A model generated the notes under the pieces. The model made no database searches and had not been told where the DNA came from. It saw only the letters and a program-made list of their open reading frames with translations. The translations under genes were made by a program, and so were the position numbers. 42,898 nucleotides of DNA from a virus, in the IMG/VR virus record IMGVR_UViG_3300037993_000667, positions 1 to 42,898 of that record; one strand, written 5' to 3'. Of the stretch, positions 6,988 to 15,177 are shown one piece after another (within the stretch, counting starts at the first letter, position 1; every line of letters starts with the position of its first letter).

Positions 6988-8183
6988 GCGCCGCGCCGGT
7001 GTGCGTAAAATGCGGATGCTGTCCTGCTTACCAGCGTGAGGGCGAGACGGCAACGCTGTGCCTGTTCTGCGAAGACGGACTGCCGTGCGCAGGCGAGCAG
7101 CGCCGCAAGCGGGCGGAAAAACTGGCTGCGCTGCGATCGCCGGCAGAGCTGCGAAAGCAGGAAGCCAGGAAGCCCGTTCCCCCTCGGCACGAATTAAAAA
7201 AAGCCGAAGAGAAGCGCAAGCGCAAGGCGAAGCGGGCAGTCCACGCTAAAGGCAAGCCGACGCGGTCGAGGCAAGAGCCGAAATCTGCCCCAACGATAAG
7301 GCTTCCTCTCTGCGAGGTGCCGCTCGCGGATCCAAAGGCACCACGAAAAGGGGAATGCGAGATTTGCTCGGCCGAGTTTGTCGGCAGCAAGAGGCGTCGT
7401 TATTGCGATGATTGCATCGCCAAGCTGCAGGCAACCGCCAAATCCGCACGACCTAATCCTCGCTCCAAATATGCGTTCACCACGCAGCAGGATGCGCGGA
7501 TCCGGGAAGTTTATGCGCTGAAGCTCGGCGCTCAGAAGAAGATATCGATCAAGGGGACGCTGGAAAAGGAATTCGGCATTCCCGGCTGGCGAATTTTGCG
7601 CAGAGCGCGGCAGATAGGCCTGTCGAGAACCAAGGAAAAGCCATGGTCGAGAACCGAGCTTGAGCTGCTCGATCGAAGCGCATGGAAGACGGACGGGATT
7701 ATCTCGGGAATTCTGCGACAAGCCGGCTACCAACGCACCCCGACCGCGGTGCATGTGATGCTAACGCGCCGGGTGGGAAGAAAGAGGGAGCAATATCCCT
7801 TCTACTCGGCCACCGGCCTGTCAAAGCTGGTGGGCGTCGATGCCCACGTGATCACCGGCTGGATAGAGCACGAATGGCTGAAGGCCGGCGGGCGTGCGAC
7901 GGAGCGCACCGCGCGGCAGGGCGGAGATCCGCACGAGATTTGGCCCTACGACGTCTACGAGTTCATCCGCGAACACCCGGAGGAAATTGACCTGCGCAAG
8001 GTAGACCAGGGCTGGTTCCTTGAACTGATGCTGCACCCCGAGAAAAGAACCAGGTCAGAGGAGGCGATAGGCGAGCAAGTAGACACGGCAATTGCGAAGA
8101 CGCTCCTTGATTCCCGTCGGCAACTGCGGACGCCGCTACCTTCCGCTTTGAGCGTGCCGGTGCACGCGGAGGCCACGCAATGA
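6984..8183 (+). CDS. zinc-finger / HTH DNA-binding protein
   Basis: This 399-residue protein has CVKCGCC...CLFC at residues 7-30, a long Lys/Arg/Glu-rich linker (about 32-105), a second Cys pair set CEIC...YCDDC (about 125-145), two SANT/Myb-like or HTH segments (TTQQDARIREVYALKLG; KPWSRTELELLDRSAWKTDG followed by RTPTAVHVMLTRR), and a MerR-like HTH (YSATGLSKLVGVDAHVITGWIE). The layout indicates a DNA-binding regulator acting by several modules, probably of phage gene expression. I do not recognise a named family for the whole. It sits directly before a Fis-like HTH gene, overlapping it by four bases. Confidence 0.75.
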   Translation: MSAAPVCVKCGCCPAYQREGETATLCLFCEDGLPCAGEQRRKRAEKLAALRSPAELRKQEARKPVPPRHELKKAEEKRKRKAKRAVHAKGKPTRSRQEPKSAPTIRLPLCEVPLADPKAPRKGECEICSAEFVGSKRRRYCDDCIAKLQATAKSARPNPRSKYAFTTQQDARIREVYALKLGAQKKISIKGTLEKEFGIPGWRILRRARQIGLSRTKEKPWSRTELELLDRSAWKTDGIISGILRQAGYQRTPTAVHVMLTRRVGRKREQYPFYSATGLSKLVGVDAHVITGWIEHEWLKAGGRATERTARQGGDPHEIWPYDVYEFIREHPEEIDLRKVDQGWFLELMLHPEKRTRSEEAIGEQVDTAIAKTLLDSRRQLRTPLPSALSVPVHAEATQ

Positions 8184-8455
8184 GCGCCACGGCCGGAACA
8201 GCAAAGCGCCCGGCGGATCCGCCGCTGGCGGTCCGCAAGCCAAACGCTGAGACCCGCTATCGACTCCGCATGTGCGTGCAGCAGGTGCTGACCGAAGGGT
8301 ATAGCTACCGCGAGGCGCAGGACCTATATCGGGAATTTTTGTTGGATCAAGCGTTGGTAAACGCGCAGGGAGTGAAAACGAAGGCCGCGGAGCGGCTGAA
8401 AATCTCGCGCGATCATGTGCGCGACTACCACGCCCGCGGAAAGGAGCTGCTCTGA
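8180..8455 (+). CDS. Fis-like HTH protein
   Basis: A 91-residue protein whose second half (YREAQDLYREFLLDQALVNA, KTKAAERLKISRDHVRDYH) has the arrangement of Fis-type HTH domains: a helix for dimer contact, then AAxxLxI followed by a recognition helix. A similar protein is encoded 0.9 kb downstream (9376-9657). It may regulate early transcription or bend DNA; this is inference. The next gene starts one base into its stop (TGATG). Confidence 0.7.
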   Translation: MSATAGTAKRPADPPLAVRKPNAETRYRLRMCVQQVLTEGYSYREAQDLYREFLLDQALVNAQGVKTKAAERLKISRDHVRDYHARGKELL

Positions 8456-8813
8456 TGGCGGCAAAGCAAGATCTGATTCTGCCGCCGGCGCCGGAACAGC
8501 CGGGATCGGCGAGCGAGATCAAGCATGGGCGCTGGTTGAGCTGTTTGGACATCAACGCATTGTCGGCTACCTGTCACAGCAAACGTTTCCGAGCGGTGTG
8601 TTGTTCAGAGTCGACGTGCCCGACCTACTGAAGGACGGCAAGTCCGTGCGCGCCGGCTTCACCAGGTACTTCGGCTTGTCGGCCATCTACTCGATCACGC
8701 CTGTTGATGAACAGACGGTGCGCGAGCTGCTGCCGATGATCAGCGGTACTCCGGAGGCGCGGCCGTTGTCGCTACGCAGCTATGGCCGCGGCGAACGAGA
8801 AGAGGGCTGGTGA
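8455..8813 (+). CDS. conserved phage protein with apparent frameshift
   Basis: From ATG 8455 (AAGGAG upstream) the frame reads MAAKQDLILPPAPEQPGSASEIK and then loses sense and stops early. The neighbouring frame begins in sense at AWALVELFGHQRIVGYLS and runs through LFRVDVPDLL, FTRYFGLSAIYSITPVDE to 8813. WALVELFGHxR...FTRYFxxxAIYSITPVDE is a recurring phage protein. The two parts join if one base near 8518-8525 is removed (a -1 shift). No classic slippery heptamer is present, so mutation or a sequencing error is more likely than programmed shifting. The alternative start at 8415 has no ribosome binding site. Confidence 0.65.
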
Positions 8814-9379
8814 TGTCTGGAGATTATGGGCCGACCTGGAGGGAGATTGAAAGCGAGCGCAACCCGCACGAGCTCGAGTTGGAATGCGAGGCTTATGGGC
8901 TGCTTGCGGAACTCGAGGCCGAGCACAGACGCATGCTTCGCGAGATACGCGCAGCCGAGCGAGAAGAGGGCGAGCTGGCCGGCCGCTGGTACTCGATGCG
9001 GCGGCTTTTGATGGAGGGGCAAATGGAGTTTCTGGTGGATGCCGGGCGAATTCAAAAGGTGACCGACACCAGTGCACGCGCGGCCGCGCAGTTAACTCTA
9101 ATCGACCTGGGACCTCGTGCGCAATGGCCCATCGACGTCTATTCACCGGCAGGTGATGTGACAAGGTTTGTGCTCGCGCCTCCGGAACCGCCGGCGCCGG
9201 CGCCAAACCACCCGATAAGAGCTCGGAACGGATGGCACGAAAAGCACACTCCTTCAGCGGATGGTCCACGGAAGAAGCCTGCGCGGTCGGAGGCCACAAC
9301 TGAAGGCAGACCCAAAAAGACTGGCTGGAAGCATTTGTTCTGGCGCCAAAGCAAGCGCCAAAGGAGGAAGCTGGCGTGA
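8813..9379 (+). CDS. hypothetical coiled-coil protein with basic tail
   Basis: About 188 residues from ATG 8813 (a GTG at 8810 is also in frame). Residues 10-80 are strongly charged heptad-like helices (LELECEAYGLLAELEAEHRR), the middle is hydrophobic with an APPEPPAPAP linker, and the last 50 residues are very basic, ending QSKRQRRKLA. The basic tail suggests nucleic-acid contact. No family is recognised. Confidence 0.65.
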   Translation: MSGDYGPTWREIESERNPHELELECEAYGLLAELEAEHRRMLREIRAAEREEGELAGRWYSMRRLLMEGQMEFLVDAGRIQKVTDTSARAAAQLTLIDLGPRAQWPIDVYSPAGDVTRFVLAPPEPPAPAPNHPIRARNGWHEKHTPSADGPRKKPARSEATTEGRPKKTGWKHLFWRQSKRQRRKLA

Positions 9380-9657
9380 GCGCATTTCATGGCTTGTTCG
9401 ACCGCGGGCAATCCCTCAATGAGCAAACAGGCGCCCTCGTGAGTAGGGCTCTGGTGAGCGGAATAACTTATCGCGAGGCCGTGCGAGAGTTTCGAAAGTG
9501 CTTCATCTTTGCCGTACTCAAAGGGAGTGGCTGGAACCAGCTCAAGGCTGCTCGGAAGCTTGAGATGCACCGCAACACGCTCGCTCGTACGATTGCCGAG
9601 TTGAGGATCGATGTGCCAAGGCCCGGCGCGCGCCGGCCGCCGCGAGGCCAGCGATGA
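9376..9657 (+). CDS. Fis-like HTH transcription regulator
   Basis: A 93-residue protein from GTG 9376. The segment ITYREAVREFRKCFIFAVLK...WNQLKAARKLEMHRNTLARTI is a clear Fis/HTH_8 pattern (KAAxxLxMHRNTLxRxI), the DNA-binding tail also found in NtrC-type activators. It resembles the product of 8180-8455, sharing YREA and the HTH layout, so the phage seems to carry two divergent Fis-like proteins. Its C-terminus is Arg/Pro-rich. Confidence 0.8.
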   Translation: MSAFHGLFDRGQSLNEQTGALVSRALVSGITYREAVREFRKCFIFAVLKGSGWNQLKAARKLEMHRNTLARTIAELRIDVPRPGARRPPRGQR

Positions 9658-9818
9658 TTCTTATTTGCAGCTGCGGTGAGGTCTTCAACGACGAGAACCC
9701 GCTGAATAGAGATGTGATTATGCCGTGGTTTCATGCGGTCGCGGGGCACACTCTATCGGAAGAGACGGAACCTGCCGCCACAATTCCAATGGCGGACGCC
9801 AGGGGGAGCGAAGCGTGA
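9654..9818 (+). CDS. 54-residue hypothetical protein
   Basis: ATG 9654 overlaps the preceding stop (ATGA) and the stop at 9816-9818 overlaps the GTG of the next gene (GTGA), so coupling at both ends supports this small gene. It begins MILICSCGEVFNDEN, with a CxC that could be half of a metal site, and contains PWFHAVAGH. No family is recognised. Confidence 0.6.
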   Translation: MILICSCGEVFNDENPLNRDVIMPWFHAVAGHTLSEETEPAATIPMADARGSEA

Positions 9819-10207
9819 GCGTCTATGTCGATCCAATAGCCGCATGGGGCGGAAGCAAGGCCTTCCGTTGGACGCGTTCATGCCACCTGTTTGCCGACAC
9901 CGTCGAGGAGCTGCACGCGATGGCACTTCGCATTGGGATGAAGCGCGAGTGGTTTCAAAACGAACGATTGAAGCATTACGACCTGACGGAGTCGAAGCGC
10001 CGCGCGGCGATCGCCGCCGGAACGATCGAAGTCAGCTTCGGGCAAATGGCTGAATTTATGAAATCCGGGAAGATAGTTGGCACGGCGGCAGACAATCGAC
10101 AGCCGAGCTTGTTTGGGGAGCCTGCTGTAGAAAATCAATCAAGGAGGATCGATGGAACAGAAAATGGAGCCATTTGCGAAGGGGGCACCAGAGGTGTACT
10201 TCAATAA
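9815..10207 (+). CDS. DUF4031 domain-containing protein
   Basis: This 131-residue protein from GTG 9815 has SVYVDP, CHLFADTVEELHAMALRIGMKREWFQ, HYDLTESKRRAAIAAGTIEV, which is the DUF4031 signature (VYVD...H.ADTxxELHxMAxxIG...HYD...xKRxxAxxxGA). The family is small, common in phages, and of unknown function. Its last ~18 codons overlap the next gene, which has its own strong ribosome binding site; the DUF4031 fold itself ends well before that overlap. Confidence 0.85.
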   Translation: MSVYVDPIAAWGGSKAFRWTRSCHLFADTVEELHAMALRIGMKREWFQNERLKHYDLTESKRRAAIAAGTIEVSFGQMAEFMKSGKIVGTAADNRQPSLFGEPAVENQSRRIDGTENGAICEGGTRGVLQ

Positions 10208-10373
10208 GCCTTACTTACGCCGGCAGCACGTTAGCGCGCGCCGCCGGCCGGCCCGATTACAAACCAGCAAGGTCGGGAATAAGAATAGCACGACGAGGAG
10301 GCTGCGGGTGATGGCCAGATTTTGGAGTTGGTGGTACTCCTGGTTCCCCTCGCCGCTCGGCGACAAGGTCTAA
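10152..10373 (+). CDS. small basic hypothetical protein
   Basis: ATG 10152 is preceded by AAGGAGG four bases before it, one of the strongest ribosome binding sites in the window, although the frame overlaps the end of the DUF4031 gene by 56 bases. The 73-residue product is Arg/Lys-rich (RRPARLQTSK, TTRRLRVMARF) and ends with an aromatic stretch (FWSWWYSWF). No family is recognised. A restart at ATG 10311 would keep only the aromatic end. Confidence 0.5.
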   Translation: MEQKMEPFAKGAPEVYFNKPYLRRQHVSARRRPARLQTSKVGNKNSTTRRLRVMARFWSWWYSWFPSPLGDKV

Positions 10374-10522
10374 TTTACAAATTCGGTGAGGAAAGGAGGT
10401 CGCGGAGAATCGCCAGTCGCCATTGTTGCGGCTGGCCACGCCAGAGCCATTGTCCGGGCGCGGGCCACGGGGAGAAGTAACGGCCCGCGGACGGGCCGAT
10501 GAAGTTAACCATGGAGTACACA
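10374..10522 (+). promoter_or_regulatory. short intergenic leader with hairpin
   Basis: This gap holds an orphan AAAGGAGGT at about 10393-10401 with no start codon at the right distance, and a perfect 8-bp inverted repeat CGCGGGCC (10459-10466) / GGCCCGCG (10482-10489) upstream of the tandem paralogue genes. It may be a translational leader or weak terminator; there is no U-tract. The orphan ribosome binding site suggests that a small gene was lost or replaced here. Confidence 0.35.
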
Positions 10523-10741
10523 ATGACAGTCCGACAAGTACGCGAAGTGTTCCGCAAGATCTCTGCCGGCGAGCGGCCGCACGGAAGCTTTCTGACCGCC
10601 TTCGCGCGGGCGATAGTGCTTGCCGACGACGAAAACGAGCTGATCCTGCAGGCCCCGGCACACCAACTGATTGAGAAGTACGGGCTGCAGGATTACGCAA
10701 AACAAGGAGGAGCCACGAGTGATGAGCGAAACCGGGCTTAA
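10523..10741 (+). CDS. small conserved phage protein, tandem paralogue 1
   Basis: ATG 10523 (GGAG six bases upstream) gives 72 residues; ATGs at 10499 and 10511 are in frame but have weaker leaders. The protein reads VREVFRKISAGERPHGSFLTAFARA...AD..NELIL...LIEKYGLQDYA. It is clearly homologous to the next gene's product over about 55 residues. The pattern HGxFLxAFAxA...AD..N...L..P....LI.KYxLxxY is one I recognise from phage early regions, with unknown function. Confidence 0.7.
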   Translation: MTVRQVREVFRKISAGERPHGSFLTAFARAIVLADDENELILQAPAHQLIEKYGLQDYAKQGGATSDERNRA

Positions 10742-10949
10742 CGCGCAACAGCTGCGCGAGGTGTTTCGCAAAATAGCCAGCGGAGAGCGCCGGCACGGTC
10801 AGTTCTTAACGGCATTCGCACAGGCGTATCTCTCAGCGGACAACAGCAACGAGTTGCTGATGGCGCCGATCGGACGGGCTTTGATCGCCAAATATAAGCT
10901 GGAGGCCTACGCCGACGGCGGAACTTCCGAGGAAGGGCAGTCCGGATAG
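10722..10949 (+). CDS. small conserved phage protein, tandem paralogue 2
   Basis: About 75 residues from ATG 10722 (or GTG 10719), with AAGGAGG at 10704-10710. The core LREVFRKIASGERRHGQFLTAF...LSADNSNELL...ALIAKYKLEAYA matches the preceding gene product at most positions, so the two arose by tandem duplication and have since diverged. It starts inside the end of its paralogue. Function unknown. Confidence 0.7.
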   Translation: MSETGLNAQQLREVFRKIASGERRHGQFLTAFAQAYLSADNSNELLMAPIGRALIAKYKLEAYADGGTSEEGQSG

Positions 10950-10952
10950 GCG

Positions 10953-11369
10953 ATGAAGACGCTTGCGGAAGTAGCGGAGTGGCACGAGGGCGCAGAGGAG
11001 CGACTCGAATGGGACCTGCTCGCGCGCGATCCGGTCTGCCAATTGTTCTTCCGCTGGGTGGACGATCTTGGGCTCTACCGCGGCAAAGAGCTTGCATGCA
11101 GCACGCACGGCAAAGATATAGCGTTGCTCTTCGCTCGTCCGTATCCGTTGGCGTTGCCGCTCTCGGCGGGCGAGCCGCGACTCTCCGAGCAAGGCGAAGT
11201 GGAAATGTTCGGCGCGGAAAAGATTGCCTCGGGGATGTGGGCTCTGTCGCCCTCGTTGAATATGCCCGGCATCATCCACGCCTTTGTCGTGCTTTACGGC
11301 GTGCCGGATCCGGCGCCGTGGGAGCGGATGATTGTGTTGGTGGGCGAGAGCGGAATTGTGCTGGGATGA
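10953..11369 (+). CDS. hypothetical protein
   Basis: A 138-residue acidic protein beginning MKTLAEVAEWHEGAEERLEWDLLARDP. The N-terminus is helical and charged and the rest alternates hydrophobic residues (GIIHAFVVLYGVPDPAPWERMIVLVGESGIVLG). No family is recognised. It overlaps the next gene by four bases (ATGA). Confidence 0.6.
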   Translation: MKTLAEVAEWHEGAEERLEWDLLARDPVCQLFFRWVDDLGLYRGKELACSTHGKDIALLFARPYPLALPLSAGEPRLSEQGEVEMFGAEKIASGMWALSPSLNMPGIIHAFVVLYGVPDPAPWERMIVLVGESGIVLG

Positions 11370-11554
11370 GCAAACACGGCGCGGAAATCGTGTTTGTGCG
11401 CACTTTGAAGGGCCAGTTTTTCTACGACCTGGTGATGAGCGAGAAGACTGAAAAATGGCTAGCGCGCAAGTGGCAAATATCGGTTGGGGAAGTACGGAAG
11501 CTGCGATCGATGGGTCGCGAGATCATGGACACCAAACGGAAGCGAGCACGATGA
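11366..11554 (+). CDS. small basic HTH-like protein
   Basis: A 62-residue protein from ATG 11366, coupled by ATGA overlaps at both ends. It reads KTEKWLARKWQISVGEVRKLRSMGREIM, where a short helix, a turn and a second helix suggest a minimal HTH, followed by a Lys/Arg tail. It lies directly before the ATPase gene and may belong to the same module; this is inference from position only. Confidence 0.55.
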   Translation: MSKHGAEIVFVRTLKGQFFYDLVMSEKTEKWLARKWQISVGEVRKLRSMGREIMDTKRKRAR

Positions 11555-13431
11555 AGATCAAGATCGGAGAGGCGAGTAGCAAAGGCGTGGGCTTTGACCT
11601 GGACACGTTGCTGGTCACTCGTCTGCTCATCCAGGCGAACAGCGGCGCCGGTAAGAGCTGGTTGTTGCGCAAACTGATTGAGCAGCTCTATGGACACGTC
11701 CAAGTGATCGTGATCGACCCCGAAGGCGAGTTTGCCACGCTGCGCAAGAAATACGATTTTGTTTTGGTGGGCGCCGGCGGCGAGACTCCTGCAGACGTAC
11801 GCTCGGCCGGGCTGCTTGCCGAGAAGCTGCTCGAGCTGCGGGCCTCGGCCGTCTGTGACCTTTATGAGATGCGGCCGCACGATCGGCATCGCTGGGTGAA
11901 GGCCTTCATCGAGGCCATGGTGAATGCGCCCAAGAAGCTCTGGCATCCCTGCATCGTGGTGGTTGACGAGGCGCAGCTATTCTGCCCGCAGGATGGCGAG
12001 AGCGAAGCTGAAGAGGCTATGGTCTCGCTCACGACGCGCGGCCGCAAGCGGGGCTTCTGTGCCGTGTGGGCTACGCAGCGCCTGGCCAAGGTCAACAAAG
12101 ACGCCACCTCGATGCTGCTAAATCGCCTGGTTGGAGGAACTTTTGAAGACGTCGACATCAAGCGCGCGCTCGATCTGCTGAGTGTGCCGTCGGAAGACAA
12201 GTTTGCCGTCTCGCAGCAGCTCAAGACAATCGATCCCGGCTGGTTCTTCGCCTTCGGGCGCGCGATCTCAAAGGAACGGCTGCTGTTCAAGGTTGGCCAA
12301 GTCGAGACGCCTCACCCCCAGGCGGGTTCGGCAAAGCATGCCGCGGAACCTCCTCCGGCTCCGGAGAAGATCCGCGGACTGCTTCCCCAGCTCGCCGACC
12401 TGCCGCAGGCGGCTGAAGAAAAGGCGCGCACTATCGCCGAGTTGCAGCGCGAGCTGCGCACCACGCGGGCCCAGCTTGTCGCCAAAGAGCGCGAAAAGCC
12501 CATGACGCCGGCGGCGGTGGTATCGGAGCGGGCGATCGACGCAGCGGTCCGCAAAAGCTCCGCCGCATTCGAGCGCACCGTCAAAAAGCTTCGCCAGGCG
12601 CTGGAGGAGGCAATGAAAATCATCGTTGCGGTGACGGCAACGGGCTTCGAGGGCACGGCTGTCAATTCAGGCGACGTTAAGGCCGTCATGGAAAAAGCGG
12701 CCGAGCAGATCGCACGCATTGCAGAGAGCAGAATCAACGCCCGCAATGCCGAGTTCGAGCGGCTCAAGAAAGAAGCGGACAGGCTCGCGAAACGGCTGAA
12801 GGCAATCCTCGAGAACGAGGAAGAGATAAAAGTTGAACTGGACGTAAAGCGAAACGAACCGTTCACAATTCGACCGCCCCAGCTCTCTCCGAGGGCCGCC
12901 GTTTCGAAGGCGATCTCCACCGAAAGCAATAACGGAGAAGTTAACCTGAGCCGCCCCCAACTTGCTCTGGTTCGGGCTCTCGCGGAGGCCGAGGCTGTCG
13001 GCCGCTCGCCGATCGGACGCAGCTGGCTGGCCTTTCTTGCGGGCGTTTCTCCGCTCTCGAGCGGCTTTGAAAAGAACGTCTCGACGCTGCGAACCACCGG
13101 TTATGTTGACTACGGCGGGGCCGGGACGGTGCAGCTAACGGAGCAGGGCCGCGCGATCGCGCCGGCCATTGACTCGCCGGTTACTACCGACGAACTGCTG
13201 GAGCGCGTCTGCCGTTTGCTCTCCAATCCGCAGGCGGTACTGCTGCGGATACTGCACAATCACTTCCCGGGCAGCTTCTCACGTGAGAAACTGGCAGAGC
13301 TTGCCCAAGTCTCACCACTCAGCTCCGGCTACGAGAAGAACGTTTCCACGCTCTCGAGCCGCGAGCTGGTGACGTATCCCGACCGCGGCCTGGTGCGCGC
13401 GGCCGATTGGCTGTTCCTGGAGGCTAGGTGA
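11551..13431 (+). CDS. HerA/FtsK-like ATPase with tandem C-terminal winged-helix repeats
   Basis: A 626-residue protein from ATG 11551 (ATGA overlap; a longer upstream reading has no support). Walker A is ANSGAGKS at residues 29-36, IDPEGEF follows (54-61), Walker B is IVVVDEAQ (135-142), and WATQR (173-177) is a typical sensor strand. This order is that of HerA/DUF87-type ATPases, which form rings on DNA. Residues about 260-450 are coiled coil. Residues about 466-626 contain two copies of a winged-helix-like unit that both include VSPLSSG(F/Y)EKNVSTL (starting at 499 and 587). A DNA-translocating or replication-associated role is likely. Confidence 0.8.
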   Translation: MKIKIGEASSKGVGFDLDTLLVTRLLIQANSGAGKSWLLRKLIEQLYGHVQVIVIDPEGEFATLRKKYDFVLVGAGGETPADVRSAGLLAEKLLELRASAVCDLYEMRPHDRHRWVKAFIEAMVNAPKKLWHPCIVVVDEAQLFCPQDGESEAEEAMVSLTTRGRKRGFCAVWATQRLAKVNKDATSMLLNRLVGGTFEDVDIKRALDLLSVPSEDKFAVSQQLKTIDPGWFFAFGRAISKERLLFKVGQVETPHPQAGSAKHAAEPPPAPEKIRGLLPQLADLPQAAEEKARTIAELQRELRTTRAQLVAKEREKPMTPAAVVSERAIDAAVRKSSAAFERTVKKLRQALEEAMKIIVAVTATGFEGTAVNSGDVKAVMEKAAEQIARIAESRINARNAEFERLKKEADRLAKRLKAILENEEEIKVELDVKRNEPFTIRPPQLSPRAAVSKAISTESNNGEVNLSRPQLALVRALAEAEAVGRSPIGRSWLAFLAGVSPLSSGFEKNVSTLRTTGYVDYGGAGTVQLTEQGRAIAPAIDSPVTTDELLERVCRLLSNPQAVLLRILHNHFPGSFSREKLAELAQVSPLSSGYEKNVSTLSSRELVTYPDRGLVRAADWLFLEAR

Positions 13432-13988
13432 TGGCTCTAAGCCGAAAAGAGCGGTTACGAAAGCGGGAACGCTTCGAGCAGCGTCAGGCGAGGCGCACGC
13501 GGCGGAGTGCCGCGGAACAGCACGAACTCGATCAGCAAGCAGATCTTTTGCGGGCGCTTCCTGAAGAGGAGCAGCAGGTGTTGGTCGGGCTTTGCGCCAT
13601 CGCCAGTAACCTCCCAGGAAAGCAAAAAACCATCCGGTATCCAACTCCGAAAATGTTTAAGTATTGGGGCATCACGGATCTCGATCAAAAAAGGGTCATA
13701 TACCTCCTCTGGTTTCTGGGCCTGTTCGAAGGGGAATGCGACGAATCGATCAAGCGAGCCTTCGGAAAGGTCTACTGGATCCAAATCAGCGGAGTGTGCG
13801 AGGCCATTGGCCTGGGGCCGGAATCCTCGCACTTTTTGAAGGTACTCGAAGCCCTCGATGTTCCGGGTCTTAAATACACCTGCGAGTTTGCCGGAGAACT
13901 CGAGGAACGCGAGCGGATACCATTCGCATTCAATTTTGAGGTCGAGGCCCAGCCTTCTGAGGGGCCGAGCCAGGAGCAATTGACATAA
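13431..13988 (+). CDS. hypothetical protein following ATPase
   Basis: About 185 residues from ATG 13431 (a GTG at 13428 is in frame). Residues 1-35 are extremely basic (KERLRKRERFEQRQARRTRR), then a helical domain with IRYPTPKMFKYWGITDLDQKRVIYLLWFLGLF, which could be a winged-helix or small DNA-binding fold, and an acidic end. The basic arm beside an ATPase gene suggests nucleic-acid contact. No family is recognised. Confidence 0.65.
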   Translation: MALSRKERLRKRERFEQRQARRTRRSAAEQHELDQQADLLRALPEEEQQVLVGLCAIASNLPGKQKTIRYPTPKMFKYWGITDLDQKRVIYLLWFLGLFEGECDESIKRAFGKVYWIQISGVCEAIGLGPESSHFLKVLEALDVPGLKYTCEFAGELEERERIPFAFNFEVEAQPSEGPSQEQLT

Positions 13989-14035
13989 GCGCGAAGCCAC
14001 AACGCGAATCAGCCACGTTCCCAACCCCAAAAGGG

Positions 14036-15148
14036 ATGTGGCGTCCCGGCATGCCCGCGTCGAGTCGCGTGTTGCGCTTCCCTAACCTCTTCTATGAGTT
14101 CCGGGGAGCTGAGTACACTACGCACAAACGCACGCGCTGCCGGCGACCGGCCGCTAAGGACAGGCAGCGTGATTCTGATGTGGCGCACGCTTTGATTACA
14201 CTTGATGCGATTCCCCAGGATGGCGGCCACAAGTTCCGGTCGCAAGCGCAACCGCTTCTCCAGGAAGTGGCCTTTGCGTTAGGCCAGAAGTCAGCGGAGT
14301 CGGCTTGCCGGCTTTTGCATCGCCCCGGCAGGAGCTTTATAGAGGTCAAGGCAACCAAACACCGCCTCAGTTATCGGATGGGGATCCCGGAGAAGGGTGC
14401 TGCATCGCGCACCTACGAGAAGCAGTACTTTCAGGCGCCCAGTGCACGCGAAGCCGTTAAGAACGCGGAGCTGGCGGAGTTTCTGGGCAATGACGTAAAT
14501 AAGCTTTCCAAGGTCAACTTCGTCAAGTTTTTTGAAATTACGCATCACAGGCTCTCCCCGCTCAATCGTACCGACCGTGCAGTCTATGACTTTCTGTGTG
14601 AATCGGGCCTGTATTTACAGGACAAATCCGGTAAGCGGTGGAAGTCCGGAAGCGTCCAGCTCACGCAGGAATTCATTGGCAGCAGGATAGGCCGTCACCG
14701 TGACACCGTGCGCCGATCGTTGCGCCGCATGGCCCTTGAGTGGACCGATCGTCCGCCGAAGGACTCCGGCCGCTTACCGACAACGTATAAAGGCATGGGA
14801 CTGTTCAAAATGATTGGGAAGCCCGGTGCCTGGATGAAGTACGGCAAGCCGGTTCCCAAGGGCACGGAAGGCGCCGTGTGGCAGCAGGACGAGTCAAATG
14901 AGTACATCGGCATCTGTGAGTGGGCTGAGACCGAGAAGGAGCGCTACGATCGCGCGATGGAGGCCATCAGGGCCACGCGCAGCGAGTGGGCGAAGGTAAT
15001 GGACCCGATCTTCGCGCAGACGCGCCTGGAATGGCTGGAAGAGGGCAAGCAGTTGAAAACTTTTCAGCAGGAGTGCTGCCGGCGCATGGCCGAGGCCGGC
15101 ATTCCCGAGAAAATCCTCGAGCGAGTATTTCCCCGCCCTCCAGACTGA
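14036..15148 (+). CDS. HTH protein, probable replication initiator-like or regulator
   Basis: The open frame from ATG 14036 gives 370 residues, but its first ~110 residues are poor in recognisable structure and the true start may be ATG 14378. From there it reads MGIPEKGAASRTYEKQYF, LSPLNRTDRAVYDFLCESG, then SVQLTQEFIGSRIGRHRDTVRRSLRRM (a winged HTH as in phage replication initiators that resemble RepA/DnaD-type N-termini), and a long charged C-terminal helix. It is the last gene of the early block, followed by a terminator and an origin-like intergenic region, which fits a replication role. Confidence 0.55.
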   Translation: MWRPGMPASSRVLRFPNLFYEFRGAEYTTHKRTRCRRPAAKDRQRDSDVAHALITLDAIPQDGGHKFRSQAQPLLQEVAFALGQKSAESACRLLHRPGRSFIEVKATKHRLSYRMGIPEKGAASRTYEKQYFQAPSAREAVKNAELAEFLGNDVNKLSKVNFVKFFEITHHRLSPLNRTDRAVYDFLCESGLYLQDKSGKRWKSGSVQLTQEFIGSRIGRHRDTVRRSLRRMALEWTDRPPKDSGRLPTTYKGMGLFKMIGKPGAWMKYGKPVPKGTEGAVWQQDESNEYIGICEWAETEKERYDRAMEAIRATRSEWAKVMDPIFAQTRLEWLEEGKQLKTFQQECCRRMAEAGIPEKILERVFPRPPD

Positions 15149-15177
15149 CAATTCCTTCCAAAATAGCTGAAAACTGA

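Noticed and set aside
14009-14251. 80-codon minus-strand frame at the start of the HTH gene
   Set aside because: It looked protein-like, but it would be the only minus-strand gene in the window and has no clear ribosome binding site; it is kept only as a reason to doubt the HTH gene's upstream start.
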